In this document: piece by piece, positions 37,273 to 45,691 of the stretch
Layout: each line of letters starts with the position of its first letter
How positions within the stretch are numbered: the stretch's first letter is position 1
NCBI GenBank assembly: GCA_902783375.1
Contig: CACZQN010000031.1
Span: forward strand, 62,001-126,000
Reading direction: 5' to 3'
Length of the DNA stretch: 64,000 bases
From: an uncultured Lachnospiraceae bacterium
GTDB lineage: Bacteria; Bacillota; Clostridia; Lachnospirales; Lachnospiraceae
Made by a program: the position numbers and the translations under genes
The notes under the pieces: generated by a model
What the model saw: only the letters and a program-made list of their open reading frames with translations
What the model was told of the DNA's origin: nothing
Database searches by the model: none

Positions 37273-38208
37273 ATGGATGAAAGAATGGCATTTCAGGAGA
37301 CGCTTGCGCTGCTGGTAGAGCAGGCGCAGATCTCCGGGAATGTGCTGTCTTATAACGATATTGCAGATGGTTTTTCGGAATTGTCTTTTTCGGATGAGCA
37401 GATGCGGCAGGTGCTGCTGTATCTGGAGGCTGCAGGGATCCGGGTGACGGATCTGCCAGAGACGCTTGCTGCCCGTGCTGAGGAAGCGGAAAGCGAGAAT
37501 GTCTATACGAAGGCTGCAGCCGAGCGGCTGCAGGCGGCAGAGGAGGAAGAGGTCCGGAAGGGCAGAGAACGGCGGGAGCGGAAAGTGAAAGCGACCCGGA
37601 GCCGCAGTGCGAATGCTGCAAAGACAGCTCCGGACGGCTATGAGCCATCGGCCGGGAATCAGGATGTCGGCTCGGATTCACCGTTTCTGGCAATGTACAT
37701 GCGGGAACTGCAGCATATAAGGCGCCTGGAGCGGGCTGAGGAAAAGGAGATCCTGGACCGCTTTATGGCCGGCGGGTTCGCTGAAGATGAAAGTTTATTC
37801 TCCGATTATGTTGAACGGAAGCTGCATGATGTTGTAAACTATGCAAAGGGTTACGGCGTCTCCGGTGCTTATTTTGAGGAACTGATTGAAGAGGGGAATC
37901 TTGGCCTGACGGAGGCGGTGATGGAACTGACGCCGCTCCGGATGGATATCGCGGAGGATCCGGTCGCATTCGTCAACAGCAGGATTGAAGCTGCGATGGA
38001 GCGCTTCATCGAGGAGACGATGACCGCAGAGGACCAGGCGAATGCGATGGTTGCAAAGGTCGGTTTCTTAAGCGAAGCGGCGAAGCAGATGAAGGAAGAT
38101 CGGGGAGAGAATCCGTCCCTTAGAGAGCTTGCGGCCTACACCAATCTCAGTGAGGACGAACTGACACGGATCATGAATCTGTCGTCGGATAACCTGAAAG
38201 AAAAGTAA
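37273..38208 (+). CDS. Sigma-70-like protein lacking region 4
   Basis: 311 residues. Segments resembling primary sigma factors occur in order: a region 1.1-like start (ISGNVLSYNDIADGF, about 20-60), a long charged linker rich in Glu/Arg (about 65-135), region 1.2 (DSPFLAMYMREL, about 138-150), part of region 2 (IEEGNLGLTEAVMEL, about 205-220) and a region 3-like helix set (NPSLRELAAYTNLSEDEL, about 282-300). The protein stops there. Region 4 (-35 recognition) is absent, and the region 2.3/2.4 aromatic and basic residues for -10 melting are replaced by DPVAFVNSRIEAAMERF. It is more likely an RNA-polymerase-binding regulator than an active sigma. Located in an operon with HAD and purB. Confidence 0.7.
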   Translation: MDERMAFQETLALLVEQAQISGNVLSYNDIADGFSELSFSDEQMRQVLLYLEAAGIRVTDLPETLAARAEEAESENVYTKAAAERLQAAEEEEVRKGRERRERKVKATRSRSANAAKTAPDGYEPSAGNQDVGSDSPFLAMYMRELQHIRRLERAEEKEILDRFMAGGFAEDESLFSDYVERKLHDVVNYAKGYGVSGAYFEELIEEGNLGLTEAVMELTPLRMDIAEDPVAFVNSRIEAAMERFIEETMTAEDQANAMVAKVGFLSEAAKQMKEDRGENPSLRELAAYTNLSEDELTRIMNLSSDNLKEK

Positions 38209-38239
38209 TACAAACGTACATAGGAAAGAGAGGATCAAC

Positions 38240-39673
38240 ATGGCAACTGACAGATACGAGAGCCCATTGGGGCAGCGCTACGCGAGCAAGGAAATGCAGT
38301 ACATTTTCTCACAGGATAAGAAATTCCGGACCTGGAGAAGACTCTGGATTGCACTGGCGGAGGCCGAACATGAACTGGGACTGCCGATCACGGAGGAGCA
38401 GATCGCAGAACTGAAGGAGCACCAGGATGATATCAATTATGACGTTGCCCGCGAGCGGGAGGCCCTTGTGCGCCACGATGTCATGAGCCATGTCTATGCA
38501 TACGGCGTTCAGTGCCCGAACGCGAAGGGAATCATCCACCTCGGCGCGACTTCCTGCTATGTCGGGGACAACACCGATCTGATCATCATGACAGAGGCGC
38601 TGCAGCTGATCCGGAAGAAACTCTTGAATGTCATGAATGAGCTTGCTAAATTTGCAGATGCGCAGAAGTCGCAGCCGACACTGGCATTCACACATTTCCA
38701 GCCGGCGCAGCCGACAACCGTCGGTAAGAGAGCTTCACTCTGGCTGATGGAACTGAAACTGGATTATGATGATATCTGCCACATGATCGATTCCATGCGC
38801 CTGCTCGGATCCAAGGGAACCACGGGAACCCAGGCAAGCTTTATGGAACTCTTTGATGGAGATCATCAGAAGATCCGCCGACTGGATGAGATGATCGCAG
38901 AGAAGATGGGATTCCCGGGCGTCTATCCGGTTTCCGGTCAGACCTACTCCAGAAAAGTAGATACCCGTGTCCTGAACATCCTCGCGGGGATTGCAGCAAG
39001 TGCGCATAAGTTCTCCAATGATATCCGCCTCCTGCAGCATCTGAAAGAGATCGAAGAGCCGTTTGAAAAGAACCAGATCGGTTCCTCTGCCATGGCTTAT
39101 AAGCGGAATCCGATGCGCTCTGAGCGGATCGCTTCCCTTGCCCGCTACGTGATGGTGGATGCCATGAATCCGGCGATCACCTCCGCCACACAGTGGTTTG
39201 AGAGAACGCTCGATGATTCTGCCAATAAGCGCCTTTCCGTGCCGGAGGCATTTCTTGCGGTGGATGGAATTCTTGATCTCTACCTGAACGTCGTGGACGG
39301 TCTTGTGGTCTATCCGAAGGTCATCGAGAAGCACCTGATGGCTGAACTTCCGTTCATGGCGACTGAAAATATCATGATGGATGCGGTCAAGAACGGTGGT
39401 GACCGTCAGGAACTGCACGAGAAGATCCGTGTCCTCTCGATGGAAGCCGGCCGCAACGTCAAGGAATTTGGCCTTGACAACAACCTGCTGGAGCTGATCG
39501 CCGCAGATCCTGCGTTTGGGACGACGCTTGAAGAACTGAAGGCGAAGCTTGATCCGTCGCTGTATGTCGGCCGTGCGCCGGAGCAGGTGACCGAGTTCCT
39601 TGCAGAAGTCATTCAGCCGATTCTTGACGAACATGCTGAAGAACTCGGCATGACTGCAGAGATCAACGTATAA
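38240..39673 (+). CDS. purB: Adenylosuccinate lyase
   Basis: 477 residues. Catalyses two purine steps: SAICAR to AICAR plus fumarate, and adenylosuccinate to AMP plus fumarate. Motifs: HDVMSHVYAYG (His about 76), HLGATSCYVGDN (near 98), THFQPAQPTTVGKRA (His about 152) and the signature loop GSSAMAYKRNPMRSE (about 281-295). It starts with SPLGQRYASKEM as in mammalian/clostridial type enzymes, longer than B. subtilis PurB. GAGAGGATC precedes the ATG. Confidence 0.96.
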   Translation: MATDRYESPLGQRYASKEMQYIFSQDKKFRTWRRLWIALAEAEHELGLPITEEQIAELKEHQDDINYDVAREREALVRHDVMSHVYAYGVQCPNAKGIIHLGATSCYVGDNTDLIIMTEALQLIRKKLLNVMNELAKFADAQKSQPTLAFTHFQPAQPTTVGKRASLWLMELKLDYDDICHMIDSMRLLGSKGTTGTQASFMELFDGDHQKIRRLDEMIAEKMGFPGVYPVSGQTYSRKVDTRVLNILAGIAASAHKFSNDIRLLQHLKEIEEPFEKNQIGSSAMAYKRNPMRSERIASLARYVMVDAMNPAITSATQWFERTLDDSANKRLSVPEAFLAVDGILDLYLNVVDGLVVYPKVIEKHLMAELPFMATENIMMDAVKNGGDRQELHEKIRVLSMEAGRNVKEFGLDNNLLELIAADPAFGTTLEELKAKLDPSLYVGRAPEQVTEFLAEVIQPILDEHAEELGMTAEINV

Positions 39674-39692
39674 AGGATAAGTAGCTTGTGTG

Positions 39693-39723
39693 CACCGCCA
39701 GTCCGTGATCAGGACTGGCGGTG
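39693..39723 (+). terminator. Hairpin after purB
   Basis: Perfect 12-bp stem CACCGCCAGTCC/GGACTGGCGGTG with 7-base loop. Only TT follows, so it is a weak terminator or stabilising hairpin upstream of proC. Confidence 0.55.
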
Positions 39724-39752
39724 TTATCAATCGAACAGGGGGAAATCATTCA

Positions 39753-40604
39753 ATGAAAATCGGGATTCTTGGAGCCGGCAATATGGGCCGGGCGATGCTG
39801 ACACGTGCAGCAGAAGTCTTTGGCAAAGAGCAGATGTGCTTTACGGACGCATCCGCCGCAGCACGGGAAAAAGTTGCTGCAGAAACAGGCGTGCAGGCTT
39901 TTCCGGATAACCGCAGCCTCGTCGAAGCTGCGGATCTGGTAGTTTTTGCGGTGAAGCCGCAGATCCTGCCGGCTGTGCTCCCGGAAATTGCGGACTGTTT
40001 TCAGGAGACGTCCGCTGATGCAGGGAGAGGAAAGATCATCCTTTCCATCGTCGCCGGTGTGACCATCGGGCGGATCCGGGAAGGTCTTGAAAAGGCGGCT
40101 GCCCGAGAGAAAGCATCCTCTGCCGCACCGGTGTTCCGGATTGTCCGGGCCATGCCGAATACACCGGCACTGGTCGGAGAGGGCATGGTCGGATACTGCT
40201 TCGAAGATCCGGACCTGTTTACGGATGAAGAAAAAGAACTTGTGAAGAAATTCTTCATGTCCTTCGGCCGTGCAGAAGAGGTCTCCGAGAAGCTGCTTTC
40301 TGCCGTGACGGCTGTCTCCGGGAGTTCTCCGGCCTATGTGTATATGTTCATCGAAGCACTGGCCGATTCAGGCGTGCGCGCGGGACTTGCCTATGACAAG
40401 GCAATCACCTTTGCGGCGCAGGCAGTCCTTGGCTCTGCGAAGATGGTCCTTGAGACCGGCATTCATCCGGCTATTCTGAAGGATAATGTCACATCCCCTG
40501 CGGGAACCACCATCGAAGGAATCGCTGCCCTCGAGGAGGCGGGCTTCCGCGATGCGATCCTCAAGGCTTCCAGAGCCTGTATCAAAAGGGCTGAGGAGCT
40601 GTAA
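39753..40604 (+). CDS. proC: Pyrroline-5-carboxylate reductase
   Basis: 283 residues. Reduces pyrroline-5-carboxylate to proline with NAD(P)H. Rossmann start MKIGILGAGNMGRAML, AVKPQILPAVL (near 70), VRAMPNTPALVGEG (near 130) and the C-terminal signature SGSSPAYVYMFIEALADSGVRAGL plus VTSPAGTTIEGIAALEEAGFR are all present. GGGGGAAAT precedes the ATG at 39753. Confidence 0.95.
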   Translation: MKIGILGAGNMGRAMLTRAAEVFGKEQMCFTDASAAAREKVAAETGVQAFPDNRSLVEAADLVVFAVKPQILPAVLPEIADCFQETSADAGRGKIILSIVAGVTIGRIREGLEKAAAREKASSAAPVFRIVRAMPNTPALVGEGMVGYCFEDPDLFTDEEKELVKKFFMSFGRAEEVSEKLLSAVTAVSGSSPAYVYMFIEALADSGVRAGLAYDKAITFAAQAVLGSAKMVLETGIHPAILKDNVTSPAGTTIEGIAALEEAGFRDAILKASRACIKRAEEL

Positions 40605-40696
40605 GATTTCGAATGGTCCTGACCTGTTGCTTTGAAAGCACATGAAGAAAGCCGATACACGGAATGGTCATCATTCTCAATTGATATACTTTCATG

Positions 40697-40725
40697 TTGA
40701 CGGAATGAATCCCCTCGGGTATACT
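40697..40725 (+). promoter_or_regulatory. Promoter of the phosphoesterase-scpAB unit
   Basis: TTGACG (40697-40702), 17-base spacer, TATACT (40720-40725), about 75 bases before the phosphoesterase start. Confidence 0.7.
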
Positions 40726-40801
40726 GAAACGGACATATTTTGTGGATGCATGAGATGACAGACACAAGATATACGGATGTAATCAGTCACGGAGGAGATG
40801 A

Positions 40802-41686
40802 ATGGTTATCGGAAGCGGGCTTCGCACGGATGCGTATACGGTGCAGATCGGGAATCTGCCCGCTTCTTTTGATGGTCTGAAGATCGTCTTTCTGACGGAC
40901 CTGCACGGGAATGAGTACGGGCTTTCGAATCGGATTCTGCTGGAGTGGATCATGAAACAGAAGCCGGACCTGATCCTGATCGGCGGAGATCTGATCACGA
41001 ATGGCAGGGAGAATCCTGCGGAGGAGAGAAGGACGGAGAAAGTCGCGGAAGCTTTTGTCAGAGAACTCCGGCAGATGGCGCCGGTCATCTATGCCTATGG
41101 GAATCATGAAGGACGGATGCGGGAAGAGCCGAAAGAACGGTTCCGGGAACGGATGACATCTGCCGGTGCCGAAGTGCTTGATAATGAATCGATCCGCCTG
41201 GTCCGGGAAGTGTCCTCAGAGGATGGCGGAAGCAGAACGGAAGAACTGCGGATCTGCGGGCTTGATCTGCCGAAGCGGTATTTCCCGAAGTTCCGGAGGA
41301 CAAGACTCTCTGCGGATGTGATCGATTCGATGCTGCCTGCTGAAGATGCCGGTGACGGAAGGCAGAGACCGGCCACCATCCTTCTGGCACATCATCCGTT
41401 TTATTTTGATGCCTATGCAGACTGGGGCGCGGATCTTGTTCTGTCCGGTCATCTGCACGGCGGCATCATGCGTCTGCCCATCATCGAGAAGATCTGGCCG
41501 CGCATCGGCGGAGCGATCGGGCCGGACTTCATTCCATTCCCGCCATATTCGGGCGGCCTCTTCCGGAAGGAGATGGATGGAAGGACAAGCACCATGATCG
41601 TCTCCAGAGGACTGGGTGAACATACAATTCCGCTGCGGATCTTCAATCCGCCGGAAATCAGCGTCATCACGCTGAAAAAAGGATAA
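40802..41686 (+). CDS. Calcineurin-like metallophosphoesterase
   Basis: 294 residues with the full metal-binding set: FLTDLHGNEYG (DxH), LIGGDLIT (GD), YGNHEGR (GNHE), AHHPFYF (His) and SGHLHGG (GHxH). It resembles YkuE/YaeI-type enzymes, but unlike many of them lacks an N-terminal membrane anchor; the protein starts just before the first core strand. Substrate unknown. GGAGGAG precedes the ATG at 40802. scpA follows 6 bases later. Confidence 0.88.
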   Translation: MVIGSGLRTDAYTVQIGNLPASFDGLKIVFLTDLHGNEYGLSNRILLEWIMKQKPDLILIGGDLITNGRENPAEERRTEKVAEAFVRELRQMAPVIYAYGNHEGRMREEPKERFRERMTSAGAEVLDNESIRLVREVSSEDGGSRTEELRICGLDLPKRYFPKFRRTRLSADVIDSMLPAEDAGDGRQRPATILLAHHPFYFDAYADWGADLVLSGHLHGGIMRLPIIEKIWPRIGGAIGPDFIPFPPYSGGLFRKEMDGRTSTMIVSRGLGEHTIPLRIFNPPEISVITLKKG

Positions 41687-41692
41687 CGGAAC

Positions 41693-42484
41693 ATGGAAAT
41701 AACACTATCGGTAAAGCTCGATGCATTCGAAGGACCGCTTGACCTTCTGCTGCATCTGATTGAGAAGAATAAAGTGGATATCTATGATATCCCGATTGCA
41801 GAGATTACGGACCAGTACCTGGCCTATGTGGCGCAGATGCAGGAGACGGATCTCGACATCATGAGTGATTTTCTCGTGATGGCAGCGACGCTGCTGCGGA
41901 TCAAGTCCCAGATGCTCCTCCCGGAGGAACCGGAGGAAGAGGGCGAGGAAGAAGATCCGAGAACGGAACTGGTGAACCGCCTGCTTGCCTATAAGATGTG
42001 CAAATTCATGGCGGAGGAACTGAAAGCCAGAGAAGAGGATGCCTCTCTGATGCTGTACCGCGGACCGGTGCTTCCGGACGAGGTGAAAGAATATGAAGAG
42101 CCGGTCGACCTCACGCAGCTGCTCGGTGATCTGACACTCGCAAAATTGCACGATGTCTTTACATTTGTCATCACCAAGCAGGCAGAAAAGATCGACCCGG
42201 TCAGAAGCCGGTTCGGCAAGATCCGCAAGGAACCGGTGACGATGATCGAGTGCATCCATACACTCCGGAGGATCGGGAAAGAAAAAGGAAAGTTCAGCTT
42301 TAAGACGCTTTTGATGGAGCAGCCGGACAAACCGCATATGATCGTGAATTTCCTGGCGATCCTGGAGATGATGAAGGTTGGCGTCGTGACCGTCGTGCAG
42401 GAGGAGGCATTTGAGGACTTCTCGATCGAGTATCACGCGGACGTGGAACTGAACGAAGATGATTACCTGAATATGGAGGACTAA
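41693..42484 (+). CDS. scpA: Segregation and condensation protein A (kleisin)
   Basis: 263 residues. N-terminal FEGPLDLLLHLIEKNKVDIYDIPIAEITDQYL (split; about 9-40) is the ScpA signature that clamps the SMC neck, followed by the acidic linker PEEPEEEGEEEDP and a C-terminal winged helix (about 205-263) for the SMC head. With ScpB and SMC it forms the condensin that organises the chromosome. Followed by scpB. Confidence 0.96.
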   Translation: MEITLSVKLDAFEGPLDLLLHLIEKNKVDIYDIPIAEITDQYLAYVAQMQETDLDIMSDFLVMAATLLRIKSQMLLPEEPEEEGEEEDPRTELVNRLLAYKMCKFMAEELKAREEDASLMLYRGPVLPDEVKEYEEPVDLTQLLGDLTLAKLHDVFTFVITKQAEKIDPVRSRFGKIRKEPVTMIECIHTLRRIGKEKGKFSFKTLLMEQPDKPHMIVNFLAILEMMKVGVVTVVQEEAFEDFSIEYHADVELNEDDYLNMED

Positions 42485-42495
42485 GAGTAACTGGT

Positions 42496-42507
42496 CGGTC
42501 CTGAACA
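42496..42507 (+). repeat. Recurrent intergenic 12-mer, copy 3
   Basis: CGGTCCTGAACA between scpA and scpB, 12 bases after the scpA stop. Confidence 0.5.
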
Positions 42508-42531
42508 ATGAATCGGTACGGAGGAAACATT

Positions 42532-43266
42532 TTGTCTGAGATGATAGAACAGGAAGTGCGGGAGATGGATTCTGCAGTGGCAGAAGCTGCCGTTGAACCG
42601 GACAGAGCTGCACTCAAGCAGCAGATCGAAGCGATTCTCTTTGCCATGGGGGAGTCGGTTGAGGCAGACCGGATGGCAGTGGCAATCGGCGTATCCGAGG
42701 AAGAGATACACGCCGCTGCGGCGGAACTGATGGAAGACTATGAGAACGGGCACGGGATCCAGATCACAAAGCTTGAGAATGCTTATCAGTTTGCCACGAA
42801 GGCGGAGCAGTATGAGACACTGGTGAAGATCGCGAAGACGCCGAAGAAGCATGTTCTGACGACGGCGCTGCTGGAGACGCTTTCGATCGTCGCTTACCGG
42901 CAGCCGGTCACAAGGGCGGACATCGAGGCGATCCGCGGCGTGAAGTGTGATCATGCCATCAGCCGCCTCATGGAATACGGTCTGATCATGGAGGCCGGGA
43001 GGCTGCAGGCGCCGGGGCGCCCGATCGTGTTCGGGACAACGGAAGAGTTTCTGAGAAGCTTCGGAATCCAGGCGATCGGCGATCTGCCGCAGATGGATCA
43101 GGATCAGCAGGAGTTCTTCCGGAGAGAAGCGGAGAAGGAAGCAGGCGTAGAGCCGGCTCCGGACGAAGATGCAAATCAGGAATTGATGGATGAATATGAT
43201 GATTCAGATATGCTCCTGGATTCTGACATGGATGCATCAGAAGAACCGGTAGAGGTGGAGGTCTAG
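42532..43266 (+). CDS. scpB: Segregation and condensation protein B
   Basis: 244 residues with two winged-helix domains: LKQQIEAILFAMGESVEADRMA (about 27-48), YQFATKAEQYE, LETLSIVAYRQPVTRADIEAIRGV (near 122) and the second-domain GRPIVFGTTEEFLRSFG. A Glu/Asp-rich tail extends beyond the usual end. Binds ScpA in the SMC complex. The TTG at 42532 is preferred because GGAGG lies 7 bases before it; the ATG at 42508 lies upstream of that site and the ATG at 42541 is 16 bases away. Confidence 0.93.
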   Translation: MSEMIEQEVREMDSAVAEAAVEPDRAALKQQIEAILFAMGESVEADRMAVAIGVSEEEIHAAAAELMEDYENGHGIQITKLENAYQFATKAEQYETLVKIAKTPKKHVLTTALLETLSIVAYRQPVTRADIEAIRGVKCDHAISRLMEYGLIMEAGRLQAPGRPIVFGTTEEFLRSFGIQAIGDLPQMDQDQQEFFRREAEKEAGVEPAPDEDANQELMDEYDDSDMLLDSDMDASEEPVEVEV

Positions 43267-43311
43267 AAAGCAATAGAAGAAAGCAGGTCCTGTAGCCTGT
43301 TCCGAAAATGA

Positions 43312-43359
43312 CAAAGGGGGGGGTGCTAAAATCTTGAAAAAGATGCAGCAACCCCCTTG
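43312..43359 (+). terminator. Hairpin after scpB
   Basis: CAA.GGGGG..TGCT pairs with AGCA.CCCCCTTG across small bulges, containing an eight-G run (43316-43323). The 3' arm overlaps the -35 box of the next promoter. Termination strength is uncertain. Confidence 0.45.
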
Positions 43360-43385
43360 TACTTTTCAGGTCAAACATTTATACT
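43357..43385 (+). promoter_or_regulatory. Promoter of the Na+-pumping decarboxylase operon
   Basis: TTGTAC (43357-43362), 17-base spacer, TATACT (43380-43385), about 90 bases before the first gene. Confidence 0.7.
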
Positions 43386-43447
43386 TAAAATCGGCAGTAA
43401 GTTGGTATGTGGCTTGCGGATATCTGTTTTTGCGGGCTGCTATCTAT

Positions 43448-43462
43448 ATGTAAACGATACCA
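43448..43462 (+). promoter_or_regulatory. Putative cre site before the decarboxylase operon
   Basis: ATGTAAACGATACCA fits every position of WTGNAANCGNWNNCW. It lies about 60 bases after the predicted start of transcription and ends one base before the GGAGG ribosome-binding site, so binding would act as a roadblock. Confidence 0.6.
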
Positions 43463-43475
43463 TGGAGGGCGAAGT

Positions 43476-44900
43476 ATGAGTAGTTCTACAGCGATGTCGG
43501 CAAGGGACAGAATTGCCTGCCTCCTTGACGAGGACAGCTTCGTTGAGATCGGTGCGCTCGTAACGAAGAGAAGCACAGATTTCAATTTGAGTGAGAAAGA
43601 GGTTCCAGGTGACGGCGTCATCGCCGGATATGGACTGGTGGATGGAAAACTGGTCTATGTCTACAGCCAGGATGCTTCTGCACTCAGCGGAACGATCGGC
43701 GAGATGCACGCGAAACAGATCGTGAATCTCTATGATCTTGCAGCAAAGGTTGGTGCTCCGGTTGTCGCAATCGTGGATTGCGCAGGTCTGAGACTTGAGG
43801 AGTCCACAGACGCACTGGATGCATTCGGAAAGATTTATCAGAGACAGGCAGAGGCTTCGGGCGTGATCCCGACCGTATCTGTCGTGCTCGGCAACTGCGG
43901 CGGCGGTGTTGCAGTGCTGGCAGCCATGAGTGATTTCACCATCATGGCAAAAGAGGGCGGTAAGCTCTTTGTCAATGCACCGAACGTCCTTGCAGGCAAC
44001 TATGTGGAGAAGCTGAACACAGCTTCCGCAGCATTCCAGGCAGAAGCAGGGAATGTTGACATTGTCTGTGATGACGATGCATCCGCACTGGCTGCAGCAA
44101 GAGAACTGGTATCTGCCCTGCCGGACAACAATGAAGGCCCGGACGATGAGGACTGTGATGACAACCTGAACCGTCTGGTTGCTTCCCTTGGCACAAGCCT
44201 GAAGGATGCGGCTGTTTCCTTAAGAGAGATCTCGGATAACGGCTGGTTCCTGGAACTGAAGGCCTGCTATGCGAAGGAGATGGTCACCGGCTTCATCCGC
44301 CTCGGCGGCAAGGTCATCGGTGCTGTTGCAAACCGCGCAGAGAAACTGGATGAGAATTTCAAGGTTGCTGAGAAGTATGACACTGCACTGACGGTCGACG
44401 GCTGCCAGAAGGCTGCTGATTTCGTTGCATTCTGCGATGCATTCGAGATCCCGGTCCTGACCCTGACCAATGTCACCGGTTTTGCTGCAACGACCGGCGA
44501 AGAGAAGAAGATCGCAAAGGCTGTTGCAAAGATGAGCGCGGCATTTGCAGACGCAGATATCCCGAAGGTCAACGTGATCACCGGCAAGGCTTACGGCAGT
44601 GCCTACATCGCGATGAACTCCAAGCACATCGGCGCAGATCTTGTCTTTGCATGGCCGGATACCGAGATCGGCATGATGGACGCAAAGCTTGCAGCACAGA
44701 TCATCTACGGAGAAAAGGAAGGCGCTGCAAAGGCTGCTGACTACGAAGCACTGCAGAACAACCCGCTTTCCGCAGCAAAGAGAGGCTATGTCGACAGCAT
44801 CATCGAGCCGGCAGCAACCAGAAAGCAGCTGATCTATGCATTTGACATGCTGACCACCAAGAGAGAGCTGAAGCCGTTCAAGAAGCATGGAACGATCTGA
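43476..44900 (+). CDS. Acyl-CoA carboxyltransferase subunit (MmdA/12S-like)
   Basis: 474 residues with the two-lobed crotonase-like fold of biotin-dependent carboxyltransferases: N-lobe ending in CAGLRLEESTDAL and VVLGNCGGGVAVLAA (oxyanion glycines, near 128-150), and C-lobe with LTNVTGFAATTGEEKK and GKAYGSAYIAMNSK, EIGMMDAKLAAQIIYG. Family members move CO2 between an acyl-CoA and biotin (methylmalonyl-, glutaconyl-, malonyl-CoA). It is shorter than the usual about 510-residue MmdA, so the acyl-CoA is uncertain. GGAGGG precedes the ATG at 43476. First gene of a five-gene operon with oadG, carrier, oadB and oadA homologues. Confidence 0.88.
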   Translation: MSSSTAMSARDRIACLLDEDSFVEIGALVTKRSTDFNLSEKEVPGDGVIAGYGLVDGKLVYVYSQDASALSGTIGEMHAKQIVNLYDLAAKVGAPVVAIVDCAGLRLEESTDALDAFGKIYQRQAEASGVIPTVSVVLGNCGGGVAVLAAMSDFTIMAKEGGKLFVNAPNVLAGNYVEKLNTASAAFQAEAGNVDIVCDDDASALAAARELVSALPDNNEGPDDEDCDDNLNRLVASLGTSLKDAAVSLREISDNGWFLELKACYAKEMVTGFIRLGGKVIGAVANRAEKLDENFKVAEKYDTALTVDGCQKAADFVAFCDAFEIPVLTLTNVTGFAATTGEEKKIAKAVAKMSAAFADADIPKVNVITGKAYGSAYIAMNSKHIGADLVFAWPDTEIGMMDAKLAAQIIYGEKEGAAKAADYEALQNNPLSAAKRGYVDSIIEPAATRKQLIYAFDMLTTKRELKPFKKHGTI

Positions 44901-44920
44901 ATGAAAGAGGTTCAAAGAAT

Positions 44921-45667
44921 ATGAAAAAACGCATGACGAAAGTGCTGACCCTTCTGGCGCTGGTACTGGTCGCCGCGATGAGCCTCGGTGCTGTAGCGAA
45001 GGCAGATACCTTCTCCTATGATCCTCAGCAGCTGCTGAAAGACGGAGAGGGCTACACCGCAGCATGGTTTAATACAGATTTCGATGGCATTCTCGCGGCA
45101 GGCGGGCTTGATGCAACTGAAGAAGCCACCTACCAGGAATCGGCAACCGTCAGGAAGGAAGTCGGCGGATTTATCAGCATCGAGAACGGACGGATCATCG
45201 AGTCGGAAGATGCAGTGAAGGTCGAAGAGACCGTCATCTGTGAGAACGGCAAGGCGATTCTGACATTCTTTATCGATGAGAATGGTGAGCTTACCACCTG
45301 GACTGCTGAGAAGTATGCAACCCTTGGCGAGAAGATGGCTAGAGCAGGTCTGAATACCCTGATCGGTATCTCGATCGTGTTCCTGTCGCTGATCTTTATC
45401 AGCCTGGTCATCGTCGCAATGGGCAAGATCCTCAGCGGCACGACAAAAAAGGCTCCGGCTCCGGTTGCATCCACACCGGTGGCTCCGGTACCTGTTCCGG
45501 CTGCACCTGCTGTGGAGGAAGTTCCGGCAGATGATACCGAGCTGATCGCCGTTATCACGGCAGCAGTTGCCGCATATATGGAGAGCGAAGGCGAAGAGGT
45601 TCCGGCGGATGGACTGAGAGTCCGTTCGATCAGAAGAAAAAACCAGGGCGCATGGAAGCGCGCTTGA
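44921..45667 (+). CDS. OadG-type gamma subunit with extra extracytoplasmic domain
   Basis: 248 residues. A signal peptide (MKKRMTKVLTLLAL...AVAKA, about 1-28) is followed by a roughly 110-residue outside domain (about 30-140, with repeated ENGRIIES/ENGKAILTF strands). Then come the OadG membrane helix (about 148-170, GLNTLIGISIVFLS), a Pro/Ala linker (about 178-203) and the cytoplasmic tail (LIAVITAAVAAYME...RKNQGAWKRA). OadG holds the decarboxylase complex together and contacts the carrier/transferase. The added outside domain makes it about three times the classic 80-residue OadG. This larger layout is, as I recall, seen in other Clostridia. Confidence 0.85.
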   Translation: MKKRMTKVLTLLALVLVAAMSLGAVAKADTFSYDPQQLLKDGEGYTAAWFNTDFDGILAAGGLDATEEATYQESATVRKEVGGFISIENGRIIESEDAVKVEETVICENGKAILTFFIDENGELTTWTAEKYATLGEKMARAGLNTLIGISIVFLSLIFISLVIVAMGKILSGTTKKAPAPVASTPVAPVPVPAAPAVEEVPADDTELIAVITAAVAAYMESEGEEVPADGLRVRSIRRKNQGAWKRA

Positions 45668-45691
45668 TACAGTGAAGAAAGGATGAATAAC

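Noticed and set aside
43316..43323. Run of eight G as a possible phase-variation tract
   Set aside because: It lies in the gap between scpB and the next operon within a hairpin, not inside a coding frame or a promoter spacer, so slippage would have no obvious switch effect.
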